Source: Benincasa hispida
Taxonomy: Eukaryota; Streptophyta; Magnoliopsida; Cucurbitales; Cucurbitaceae
Length of the DNA: 64,000 nucleotides
NCBI RefSeq assembly: GCF_009727055.1
Contig: NC_052359.1
Location: forward strand, 7,842,418 to 7,906,417
Direction of reading: 5' to 3'
Under the pieces are notes generated by a model that was not told where the DNA came from, made no database searches, and saw nothing but the letters and a program-made list of their open reading frames with translations. Made by a program: the position numbers and the translations under genes. Shown here one piece after another: positions 11,965 through 22,385 of the stretch (position 1 is its first letter; every line of letters begins with the position of its first letter).

Positions 11965-13449
11965 TGATAACTCTAAAAAAGAGCTATTATTCCTAGCTTA
12001 ATTCAGGTTTGTTATTGGATTTTATATGTTTATTGCCCTATTTTGTAGGTATCGAGCAATCAAGAGGTAGAATCGAGTATTTGGAGCTAAACGGGGTTAA
12101 TTTGAAACAAATTGGAGTCGATTTGAGCATCTGAACTTCAAAGGAGTAAAAAGACCAAAATGCTCCTACTTAAGCGTTGCAACACTCATCCTTTGCCCAG
12201 ATCCAACGCTTGCCTAACACCAGAAGATAGAATGTTGTGTGCAGGGCAGCATTGCGGCGCTTCGATTGGAGTAACATTACCCATGGCGTCAGCACACGCG
12301 TCTTCTTTGGCCCAAACACAGGGCAACATTGCAATGTTGTCCCTAGCGTTGCAATGCTACGATTTATTCTATAAATATCTCTCTTCACCCTTAGGTCAAA
12401 AGAAATGCGAAATTTGGAGGCTGAATTGATGGAGGCCGAGGTTAATCTTCATTCTTCTTATTTTCCCTTCAGATTTTAGTTTTTAGGTTACTTTTTTTCT
12501 TTTTATTTTGAGTTAATCAATGGATCAGATGTTTATCTCAGATTTTTCTGTGAATTAAGAGGTAATCTCTATCTAATTTCCTCGAGCAAGAGCCCTATGT
12601 CTAATCTATTGAGAATTATGTGATTAAATTTGATGTTTTTCAATTATATGTTTTCTTTGAATATTGGTGTAATTAGATTTGCATTTTATGGGTTGGATTG
12701 ACGATCTTATCATAATTGCATGTCTTTGCTAGTTAATTTTGAGCTCGCACGTTTCCTGTTGTTCGTCTATGCTTGAACTTACCCCAGTAGCAAAAGATTG
12801 GATGTGCATGCTTAGATTTATAAGCTGGTCTTGAATCTTGGTAAGACATGTTTAATCTAGATTCGAAGAATAACTTGATTAATTGAATATGGCTTTTCCT
12901 GTCATTTAATCGACATGATTGAATCCTCATTCTTAATGCATATGATTTTTAATTCTATATGACTATTGAGAATCCAGTAAGAGCATATAGTTTAATTAGG
13001 TTATGGTTCTTCTGACCTTAATTAATAATTAGGACGCTTGATTGTTTTTTATTTAATTAATGTTTGGCTTTTATAGAGATTAATTAAGTCGAATCGATTT
13101 AGTAGTTGTGCATGCATGGAATAGACTGTTTGTTTAATTATTAACTTCCATGATAGAAATTGCCTAGGAAACTCTCTCTTGTTCTAGAAATTAGACAGAC
13201 CTCTATCCTAGATTACATTTACTCTTTTATTTCAATTTCACGCATTTTCCTCTTCCATACCAAACCCCCTATTTACTGCTCTAGTTAGAAAATTGGCTTA
13301 ACGAAACAAATCGCGCTCCCCTGCAATCGACTTGGACTTACTATTGTTGCTATGTTTTAGTAGTAATAAGAGTAGCTCGATATTTACAAACTTTCTTTTG
13401 ACCCTTACGCTTTTGGGATTAAATGGTTCCCCAAAAACTTACTGTTACA
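11965..13449 (+). mobile_element. Tat-2 LTR, complete
   Basis: 1485-bp LTR starting TGATAACTCT and ending TTACA, preceded by a polypurine tract and followed by TGGCGCC, an Athila/Tat-type primer site. It contains GCGTTGCAA-type repeats (12160-12360) and a TATA box at 12369. It has the same family structure as 8662-10101 and the inverted 31769-33057. No coding sequence. Confidence 0.85.
12369..12378 (+). promoter_or_regulatory. LTR TATA box
   Basis: CTATAAATAT about 400 bases into the LTR, just downstream of the GTTGCAATG repeats. It is the likely start of genomic RNA synthesis for this LTR family. Confidence 0.5.
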
Positions 13450-13461
13450 ATGGCGCCATTG
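13448..13461. promoter_or_regulatory. Palindromic primer site shared by two tail-to-tail LTRs
   Basis: CAATGGCGCCATTG is a perfect palindrome. CA at 13448-13449 ends the plus LTR and TG at 13460-13461 begins (in plus coordinates) an inverted LTR end. The 10-bp core contains the TGGCGCC primer site in both orientations. Confidence 0.75.
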
Positions 13462-13570
13462 TCGTGGACGTCTTTTAATTCCAAAAGCCTATGGGTCAAA
13501 ATAACATTTGTAAATACCGAACTACTCCTATCACTACTAAAACGTAGCAAAGTGGTAAGTGGTAGGATCT
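13460..13570 (-). mobile_element. Inverted Athila/Tat LTR 3'-end fragment
   Basis: On the minus strand these ~110 bases (TTTAGTAGTGATAGGAGTAG, then CGGTATTTACAAATG) match the last part of the plus LTR (13345-13449). The two LTRs therefore meet 3' end to 3' end. The rest of this inverted LTR is missing. Confidence 0.65.
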
Positions 13571-14572
13571 GAGTTTACCATTGCCCATAAACCCTTGCTA
13601 CACAAATAATATTTATAAATCACCGAACGAACTACTTATAGGTAGTACGAGCAGCAAGTTCAGGGTCGAACCTCAAGGAAGTGCGGAAGATTAGTTCATT
13701 AAAGGGTGCTTTCAGTTAAAGTGGTAAATTAAGAGGGGGGGGGGTATTGTGGATTGGATAAGTCGAATTGCTAGAAAATAAAAGATAGAAATGCAATTAG
13801 AGGAAACGACCTTGCTTAGGGGAAATGGAATTGGCCAACGCAATTTTTGTTCATCGAGTTATTTAAATGCAATTTTAGTTTCTTGACTATGCCTAGTCCA
13901 ATTGATTGGAATCTCAATCAATGGTCTTAATTACCTAATTAATCAACATGCATAGAAAACGAATCTGCTCTATACAAATTAACAAATCGCATTAAGTTCT
14001 AGGGATAACGTTAGGATGAGTGTTCGACTTCCAATTGAAGGATCCCATTGAAGGGCCCTTGAGTGGAAGCAAAAAATCATCCCAAAATTCCCATTTTATA
14101 GAATTTAATTTTTATTATGCAATCAGACCCTCAATTCTGCACAACGGTTAGTTGTACACGTGTCTCAAATCCCCCGCTCTCGGTTGCTCAGTTGCATCTT
14201 TCAATCATAGGTTCACATGCGGTGTTTGTTTTTATGACGACATGGGGTTGAAGCATAGCTTTGGACCGACTGTCGCATTGCGCCGTTACTTCGGTAATCA
14301 TCTTTTCATGGTTGATCGACGGGTACAATGTGGCAGAGATGCATTAATTAGTTCCTCATGAGCCTTGACACAAGCGGTGACTTGGTCTCCTGCAAAATAG
14401 AGTAAAAGTTTGGCTTGTCTTCCATCTTTTTGGCGTTAGTGGTTGTAAGCGCAAGCATTTATAATTATTGTCATACTGGCTAATCTTTATACAATTGGCG
14501 CATAATTACTAACTTTTGGCCACAATATCTAGATAAGATGGCATCAATAACTTGTATTTCTACAAGTTATCA
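13571..14572 (-). mobile_element. Tat-1 3' LTR
   Basis: Minus-strand LTR beginning TGATAACTTGTA at 14572 with a perfect terminal hairpin, preceded (minus sense) by a polypurine tract with GGGGGTG. The 3' end near 13571 is approximate; the GTTCGACCCTGAACTTG segment typical of these LTR ends is at about 13650. A poly-G run lies at 13734-13742. Short open frames such as 14152-14361 have no family support. Confidence 0.7.
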
Positions 14573-15863
14573 ACACCCCCAAATTTAGATATGTGCTTGT
14601 CCTCAAACATATCTTCTACCAAGGCAATCATGCTCCATTCCTATCCTATATTTCTGCGATGATTGGTTCTATTCGAATGTTACACTTAGGCACATTATCT
14701 GACATCGTACTTTCCTTCTATCCTTGCTAATTCTTACAAGCCTTACTTTATTCTTCTATGTAACCAAATTCTGCTCAAAGACACTTTTCTAGTTTTCAAA
14801 AATAGAATGCATATCTCTTCTTTATCAAAATAACTTGATGTATTTATATACGATGAGCAAAATGTGCATCATTTATTCACTTAGAGACAGTTGGTCATGG
14901 TTACGCTCTTCGTTTTGGGCTTGTCCCCACGGGTGTCATGCGAACATCCAACTGCGGTTGTGTGCTAGTTCTAACTTTAACTCATGATAATCAGAGGAGT
15001 TGTCCCTTGCATTCTTTTTCTCCTTTTGGTTTATACTACATTGTTCTTGAAAACCTACCTTCGTTTTGGCTTGCTCCTACAGGTGTCATAACGAACATCT
15101 AACTACAAGTAGGCTTTCTTTCACAACTTAACTCTTATCAGGTTTGGAACAGTTTTGAAAATTTTCCCTTGCGCTGACATTGGAATTTTGCATAAATTAA
15201 ATATTTCTTTTTTATATTTATTTATTTATTTTTTAAAATGGAAATGGACGCATTTTCTTAATAAACGACATATTTCTGATTTCATCTGCTCAGATCTTCC
15301 CCACTCTTAAATTAAAGATGAGCAAGGTTCTCATTGCGTTGTTTGGATAAACTAGACAAACACTTAAAAGAAAATTTCAAAAAGAAGGTTTGAGCAGAAC
15401 TTTAAAAGATAAAAGGTAAAGTACTGCTAAACTAAGAATTAACTAAGTGTTAGTCAGAATTTACTAAGTATGGGAAATGTTTCTAAGTGTAAACATATAA
15501 TACATCATAGCAACGCAATGAAGATCGTAAAAATAAAGGATTAAGAACATAGCAAAAATTATCAAAGGAAGATAAAGAAAGAGGCACAGGCAAAGAGTAG
15601 AGTGAATTATGTACTTTGATTGTATTGACTATTAACAAATATGTGAATATATTACAAATGATCGCATTACAACAATTTCTATTGCCTGTACAAGAGTTAA
15701 AGAATTATGATTAACATACAAAATAATAACAGAATTGAATACAATTAAAGAATGGCCGCATAAAAACTTAAATGGAAGAACGAATAAAAACTAAGGTTGA
15801 GGAGGCAGGGGGATCTGGTGGAGGATATTGAGGTGGTGCATCAGAGCCATCGTCAAACATTAA
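14573..15863 (-). mobile_element. Tat-1 3' untranslated region and polypurine tract
   Basis: Non-coding. The LTR-proximal end on the minus strand reads GAGGACAAGCACATATC then AAATTTGGGGGTG, the Athila/Tat 3' signature. The remainder is AT-rich with paired CGTTTTGGCTTG(C/T)CC motifs (about 14918 and 15060). I see no gene in it. Confidence 0.65.
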
Positions 15864-18839
15864 TTACTGCCTTAGATGCGGAAGCACCATCGGACCATGC
15901 AGATAAGCGGTAAGAAAGTTGAAGTATTCTTGATTGCGCTCCGCTATTTGTCGTTGGTGTTGGAAGATCCTGTGCATACTGCGCTGGATATTGATGAGTG
16001 CTTCCCTTGAAGTTGTAGCACTACGATGAATCTCATCAATGCGCTCCATTGCTACCTCAAATCGATGGTTGAAGAAAGGGATGCTGCTGAGAGACAAGTT
16101 CTTGCTGTTGGCAAAGAGGGTTCTCATTTTAGCTAACTCAGCAGCCAAGGAGGTGGAAGATGGTTGTGCCTGCAATGTCTCGCCAGCACCGTTTTGGGGT
16201 TGGGCAGATGTGCCTTCACCCAAATCATATTGGTCATCAACTTGCAATGGTGGGATGTGGTGATGAAGTTATTGGTGAAGGTGGGGCTGCTAGGTTGAAT
16301 AGGGAAGTTAGGGACAAAAGAAAGGTTGGTAAGGGGGTCATGAAGAGGGGGAGGAGGTTTGCGTTGGAGGGCTTGAGATCTGATGACCAAGGGAAGAGGG
16401 TTTATGGGCTTTGGATCATGCGCTGGTGACTCATGAACCCTTTCTTTTCCCTTATCTTCTCTTTCGTCTTCTTTTTGTCTGGGTTCCTGCGGCGCATTCA
16501 AATCGATCGCAGGTCTTTTTACTGGCAGCTCTGGCAGTGTGGGGAATCTTTGAGCAGAATTTTGACGTTGATGAAGTTGTGGACCTCTGGCATGGGCTCC
16601 TCATTAATGCCTACATCCGCACTCAGGCATAAACTTAAGATGATCCATGAGAAGAGTACTAACCCCGCCCGTGTTATGCCCCACCAATCCTCTGATCTGC
16701 CCTGCGATCAACCTTTCCAACGTCAATAAGAACACTACGAGCAATACAATATGCGACCATCACCCGATTCCTTGATACAATTCTGTCATGCGTTGTTGGG
16801 ATCAGCCGTTTCTTGACCAGATAAACCCAGAGCCTTCCCTCCGGTAGCAAAGACTTAGACTCCAGAGTGCGGATGCCTTTAGGGGAGACTGTTCATCTTG
16901 TGCCTGGTTGCGCTAATACCCTCAGCGCATCTCTCATCATTTCTTCTGTAGGATCATTAATGATCTTGTTCTCTGGTGCATCAGGGTTGTCTCTCATCTG
17001 ATAAAGTTCATTGATGTTCTTTACGTTGAAGTGTATTGTCTCACCCTTAAAAGTCACTGCATCCCTATTTTCGTGTAGACGCCCGCGATAGAAGTCCTAC
17101 ACTACCTGAGGCACGATGATGGATGGCATTGACAGAACGTGTCCCAACCATGCTCCACAATGACGCTTGTGATGAGGTCAGGTAGTAGGGTGGGTGCAGG
17201 GTAGAAGCCCATCTCGATCAGCATGTCATCATTTTCCTTTCTTTTAGATGATTGCTTCTTGGCCGACACAGGCTCGCTGCTTTCTGCTACGACTTTGCCT
17301 TTTGCTTGTGCAAGGTAGGCTGCTTGCCTTAGTCTTTATTTCTGTTCATTGCGCTATTCCTCTTTCTCACGTTCAACGAGTTCTTTGCCCTTACTTTTAT
17401 ATAAGCACTTCTTGTTAGCTTCGCGTTTCCTCATCTTCTCTTCCAAAAGTAGTCTTTCCTCTTATTCTTTCTTCCTTCTTTCTTCTTCTTCTGCCTCTCT
17501 CTCTTCTCTCTTCTTCAAACTGCTCAGAGGCCAGGAATATGCACTGATCCTCCTCGCCCTTCCAGATCCCTTAAGTCTGGAAAACTTGTTATTACTTCGC
17601 ATCTTCTCAAATTCCAATCTTCTTCTTCGATTCCCCTCTGCGATGATGAGCTTGCCCTGCTCCATCTTTTTTTGCTTCTCTTCTTCTTCCCTTCTTCTTC
17701 TTTTCTCCTCTTCCAATGCTAACATTAAACGTTGAGGGTCGATGCTAGACCCTTGCGGCGCATTCTCCTTGTGACGCCGCATTAGGGGGGTTCCCTCTGT
17801 TTCTTCTCCTTCGTTCGTCGCAACCAATTGTGTTGCTTTAGGTTATGGCGGCTCCATCAATTGCATCATTTCCCCCTATCCTCCCTTATGAAGGTTGACT
17901 CTCCATCCTTCTCGGGGCTTGCAACCCTCTGCTTTGCTTTTTCTTCTTCTCTCAGGCGTCTCTTCTCCTTTCAGTGCAATCTTCTCTCTTCTTTCTCCTT
18001 TCTCCTCTTCTTCTTGGCCTCTTCATCTTCGTCATCATCCTTTTTCTATTTGTTCTTTCTTGACTTGTGATGATGCGACGAATCTGCCTTTCCAGCCTTC
18101 TTTCCTTTACTCTTCTTCTTCTTCTTGTCTTCCTTCTCGGCGTTGGCAGCTGCATTCTTCAATCTAGCTCTCTCTTCCTTCTCTGCCTCAGCTGCCTTCA
18201 ACACTTCCTTCTTGGCCTCTTCTAGCAGCACACTCCCTGTAACCTCCTCCATCACAATGTCAGGCATTATTAATGCTATATCCACTTCTCCGGCCTCTTC
18301 AACTACGATCTCATTTTCTTTTCTTTCAATGATCGCAATTTCCTCTTCTTCCATTTGTGGAAGCTCATAAAAAATCTTTGCGATGATGGTGGCCTCCGGA
18401 GCCTCCGGGACCAGAACATCATTCCCTTTTTCTTCTTCTTCAACCACCACTACTCCATCCTTTATTGCCTCATCTTCCACAACCATCGTCTCTTCCTCTG
18501 TAGGCAGTGGTTGGTTTATAACCCTGCCTCGGGCAGTCCACCTCTTTGCTCTAGAGTGATTAGGATGTTGCCAAACACCTCCGTATCGTCTCACCTCTTC
18601 CATTCACTTTCAGTGGAGACGGACGGTGCTGGCGTGGGCATGCTCTCAGTGCTTCCTCCCCTCTTAAACGCAGGAGGCCTAACGGCCAAAGGATTTCTCT
18701 GGGATCTTTCGGTGGATTTGGGGACAGTACGGGCTTGTGTGGTAAGCCTGCGACTGGCAGCCAGGAATGCTGCCTCTCGCATGGCTGCTTGGTCAAAGAT
18801 GGAAGGTGAAACAGGTTGGTTTGGTGTTTGGTCGGCCAT
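15864..18839 (-). pseudogene. Transposase_32-like 'putative plant transposon protein', broken
   Basis: Minus-strand gene of unknown function, recognised from the plant-only 'putative plant transposon protein domain' family. The likely start is 18839 (MADQTPNQPVS). Next come a Ser/Pro-rich N-terminus, a frameshift near 18600, an acidic then Lys-rich segment (18603-18046, ending KKKKKSKGKKAGK), and a Glu/Arg coiled coil (17827-17462, EEEKRRRREEEEKQKK). The conserved domain is at about 17260-16640 with DMLIEMGFYPAP, DFYRGRLHENRDAV, INELYQMRDNPDAP and LWVYLVKKRLIPTTHDR. The C-terminal tail (16501-15864) has ELAKMRTLFANSK and a Gln/His-rich helix. The domain holds in-frame stops (for example just before DFYRGR), so it is a pseudogene. 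It is co-oriented with gag at 19640-21093, and a TATA box lies ~120 bases upstream. Despite the name, no transposase activity is known to me. Confidence 0.75.
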
Positions 18840-19639
18840 TGAAACAGGTAGAATGTCTGGTAAACTTCGAGCTTTTGGGAGAAGAAAAGGTCCTGAAAGA
18901 AAAATGTTTAGGGTTCTGATTTGCTGGTAAATAATTTCCAAAGACGGAGAATGGGGTATTTATAGGTTGGGCCGTGGTGGAGCCCAATGCGATTTGTGCG
19001 GCGACTAACTTCGAGCATCTCAACAGGCGCGTCGTTCCTCCTCCTGCATTTATGGAATTTTTAGAAAAAACGTCCTTTCGTCTGCCAAGCCACAATTGCT
19101 TGGGTATATGAATCGGTTGGCCTTCTTTCCGAATTACCAGAAAAAATTTCTTTTATATTTTATTTGAATGGACGCATGATAAGGTATAACACATTATGTT
19201 CAATAACGCAACTGCATCTTTGCAGAGGACGGGCAACAACGCATATATCCTCGCAACACACCCCTCAACTCAATACAGTTGAGTTAGGTGAACACAATGC
19301 GTCCCTAGTTTGTTTGGGATGCATCCATTGTCATCTTGCTTTGTTGTTGTTAATTGTTTTATTATCATTATTTATATTTTACACATAATTTTTTTTTAAT
19401 CAGCGCAAGTGTTGTGACTTGCGGTGGTACATTTTGCTTTATTACTCAATCATTCACAATTTAAAGCATACGCACTGATTACAAACAAATAAAAAAAATT
19501 AAAGGCAGAAACAAATTAAATGCACAGAAGTAAATGAAGAATTAAATTCGAAGAGTCAAAATTTGAATTAAATGAGTCATTAAAACTAGATTCAGAAATT
19601 AAAGAGAGAGAATTCAATAAAGCAGAGTAAACGTAGTAT
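18840..19639 (-). other. Spacer between gag and the Transposase_32-like ORF
   Basis: About 800 bases with no protease, reverse transcriptase or integrase, where pol would be expected. The part near the ORF (18950-18990) has a minus-strand TATA box and TGGGCC/GGCCCA motifs. The part beyond 19160 is AT-rich and featureless to me. Confidence 0.55.
18957..18964 (-). promoter_or_regulatory. TATA box upstream of the Transposase_32-like ORF
   Basis: Minus strand TATAAATA in CCTATAAATACCCC, 118-125 bases before the ATG at 18839. TGGGCC/GGCCCA motifs (18968-18975 and near 18988) lie just upstream. The spacing suits a plant core promoter; activity is inferred. Confidence 0.5.
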
Positions 19640-21093
19640 TGAGATATGAACCTAAAATCGCGTTGTCTTTGATGATTGCAATCCACATCTCCGCAGGTTG
19701 TCAGGCTTGCTTGCTCAATGTCTTCACAGATATTGCTATTTCCCTATTGATCCCAGGGCTTCAGAATTGCTGGGCAGTGTTTCAGGTGTCCGACTTTTCA
19801 GCTCAGAGGCAAGCTGGCCCACTTGGATCTCCAGATTTCTTATAGAGGATGCCTGTGCTTGCATTACTGCATCATTCTTGTCCATGTACTGTTTCAGCAG
19901 CGTCTTTAACGATCCTCCCGAGGCATTAGATGCTGATGATGGTTACTGGTTATGCGGTCTTGATTGCCCCTGATATTGTTAAAATGGATGATTTCCTATG
20001 CTACCCCCGTGATGGTTCATTGGCCCCCCTTGGTTGGGATTGCTGCCCCAACCAATGTTAGGATGGCTCATCCAGCCCGGATTGTAGGTTTTGCTAAAGG
20101 GGTTGTTCTGGATAGCACACACTTACTAAAGATTCAATGGGCATCCTTCAACTCGTGAGCCTCTCCATAGTTGACGCAACCAATTGCGGCCACTTGAGCA
20201 GGCGTAGTGGGTTGCGCTGATTGTGGAGCAATGGCTCATTAATGGCCATTGATTTTAGGATCAAGGTTACCATGGCCATCTGGGTGGCCAATGTAGTCAT
20301 TGTCTCTGTAGGGATAATGGCTGTTTCAGCTTTTCTTCTATCGGCACCTCGGCCTCCGTATCCGTTATCTATCCAGTCATCTATATTCTGCGAGATGTGG
20401 TCAAGGATGACTTTGGCCTCCGTGTATGTCTTGTCCATAAAACCTCCTGCCACGGAGGCATCAGCAACAACCTGTGTTGCTCTGTTCAGGCCATTGTAGA
20501 ATGTTTTGATCAAAACACAATCGAGAATCCCGATATGCGTGCATTTTCAGCAATCTTCTGAATCGCACCCAGGCAGTGTTCAGGGTCTCATTCTCTTTTT
20601 GCTCAAATTTCAACACATCATTTCGTCTTCTTGCGTTGACAGCCGATGGGAAAAACTTCTTCATAAACCGCTTAACCAATTGCTCCCATGAAGTGATTTC
20701 ATTGGGCTCCAGTGAATAAGCCCACTTCTTAGCCTCATCCCTTAAGGTGTAAGGGAACAAATATAACCTAATATTCTCCAGGGTCACGCTAGGTAGGGAG
20801 AAATTGCCGCACATCTCGACGAAGCTGGTCAGGTTGGCATGTGGGTCTTCACCTTGCAGACCCTTAAACTGCCCTGCGTTCTGAATCATTTGTAACATGA
20901 CTGGCTTGATCTCAAAGCCCGCATTCTCCTTGACAGTTGGCCTTGAGATTCCAGGTGAAAAATCGTATAGGTTGGGTGCCGTATAATTTCGCATTGGGAT
21001 GCTGTGATCGGCAGCTAGGAATACGGGATCTTGGGCCGGTTGAAAAGCCCCTGGGTTTACCATTAGCACCGCATCGTTGTGATTATCTACCAT
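19640..21093 (-). pseudogene. Tat-1 Athila/Tat-type gag
   Basis: Minus-strand gag, the RNA-binding structural protein of a Ty3/gypsy element. The opening 210 codons (21093-20461) contain the retrotransposon gag core: LQMIQNAGQFKGLQGEDPHA, FVEMCGNFSLPSVT, LRLYLFPYTLRDEAKKWAYS-like sequence, and LVKRFMKKFFPSAVNARRRND. A frameshift near 20510 leads into TFYNGLNRATQVVADASVAG (20513-20148). The C-terminal half has the lineage hallmark TYNPGWMSHPNIGWG (about 20095-20035), then a coiled coil AQASSIRNLEIQVGQLASEL (about 19860-19800). This order is typical of Athila-like gag of roughly 480 residues. No protease or RT follows. The primer site is upstream at 21296. It is inactive because of the frameshift and scattered stops. 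Confidence 0.82.
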
Positions 21094-21295
21094 GCTGGCA
21101 GCTTTTTTTCATCGATTTCTGTTCTGGCGTATCCTCGCACGGAAGGTTCGCTCGACCTCAAGGTCAGCTATGAATTCTGGTTCAGCACCAGGATTCATAA
21201 ACCATCAGACTGCTCTCTTTGTTAAACAACCAGTACAATGAGATCTGTCCTGCAAAATACCAAAAACCATTCAAACAATAAACCGTTAGCTAGAT

Positions 21296-21313
21296 TCCCC
21301 GGCAATGGCGCCA
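21296..21313 (-). promoter_or_regulatory. Tat-1 primer-binding site
   Basis: The minus strand reads TGGCGCCATTGCCGGGGA, the primer site common in Athila/Tat elements (usually attributed to tRNA-Asp). It lies about six bases from the LTR edge at 21320. The 200 bases between it and gag are leader. Confidence 0.85.
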
Positions 21314-21319
21314 TAAACT

Positions 21320-21715
21320 TGTAACGCGTTTAGGATGTATGATATTAAGTGCTCATAATAATGCGATACTACTTATAGTTATGCGTTAATTTGGAATGTT
21401 CATGTAGTATGCTCTGCGTTGTCACAAGTTTCCTTACGATGGAACCAAGTGTAATTCCACCGCAAGTTTCTCGGTGTGATCCAAGGTCGAACACGGGGAA
21501 CTGGTGTCGGTTATTGTGGTATGTTCATGGTATATACGACCAGGTTTTGAATTCTTTATAAAGAAGTTTATACAGGTATGTAAATTGCAGTAAAATAAAG
21601 GAAAGCAGTAAAGATGCGATAAAACATAAAAATACAATAAACCTAAGCTAGATGTTACAAGATACAGACTTCATGTACAAGATACTAGGATTAAGGCTGG
21701 TGGTGAAGGTTGTGC
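21320..21715 (-). mobile_element. Tat-1 5' LTR, truncated
   Basis: Last ~400 bases of a minus-strand LTR ending CGCGTTACA. It contains GTTCGACCTTGGATCACACC and GGTGGAATTACACTTGG, motifs shared in degenerate form with the solo LTR end at 45350-45410. It is broken at about 21715 by Copia-2 leader sequence, so the target duplication is lost. Confidence 0.7.
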
Positions 21716-22385
21716 AAAATATACTTAAGTAAAAAAATACCCAAACACTTAGAACACTTCAGTGGGAGAGTAAGAATATATATGATATATCATTTTTAAC
21801 TCTCATATCCCTAAGAGTTCACACCATGAGATTCATGCTCGGCATTGTGTCGCTTTTACCGCGACTATTCCATTCGGAAAGTGTTTGAATGGGTCAATAT
21901 CAAGATGAATGGGGGAAGTAGTTCATAATAAGTGGGTGAAGGAAATGTGTCAACATATCCTATAGTCTCCTCCATTAGTTTGAACCGCGAGATTCTTATG
22001 TTTCGCTTGCTGTCATTTTTAGGCGGCATTAGCTAGTTGTTAAACACGACGATCCCTTCGGAGGGCTGTAACATAAAATTTGGAACAACCGAAACTTAGA
22101 AAATGAATAGGGTTTCATAATTCTGTCTTGAACATTGTCTTCCAATTCGGGGGCATATTCATACCGTTTTATGAAATCTGAAAATGGAGGGTCACACTTA
22201 CATGAGTTACTAAGTGTTAGTAAACTTTTGATGGAAAACGGTAACTAAATGACTATATGAATAAGAGTTATTCTGGATATAGTATTTGGTCAAGATTGTC
22301 TTGCTTCAGTAAATGAATATTTGACTACACCTCGGTAGTGTCTTTTATGACTCACTAAAGTATTGTTGCAAATAAATGAAGAAAT
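21716..22385 (+). mobile_element. Copia-2 leader, part 1
   Basis: Non-coding plus-strand leader homologous to 42660-43169 and, inverted, 51000-51500 and 3890-4450. The conserved GATCCCTTCGGAGGGCTGTAA is at about 22050. It is interrupted at 22386 by a solo LTR and resumes at 24316. The upstream LTR and primer site are lost at the 21715 breakpoint. Confidence 0.7.

Noticed and set aside
15864..16729. Plus-strand ORFs 16039-16263, 16160-16429 and 16411-16729
   Set aside because: They overlap the minus-strand C-terminal tail of the Transposase_32-like ORF and show no family motif.
18355..18930. 191-codon plus-strand ORF, and other long plus-strand ORFs at 17349-18370
   Set aside because: They are antisense to the Glu/Lys-rich Transposase_32-like ORF; Ser/Leu/Phe-rich low complexity is the expected shadow.
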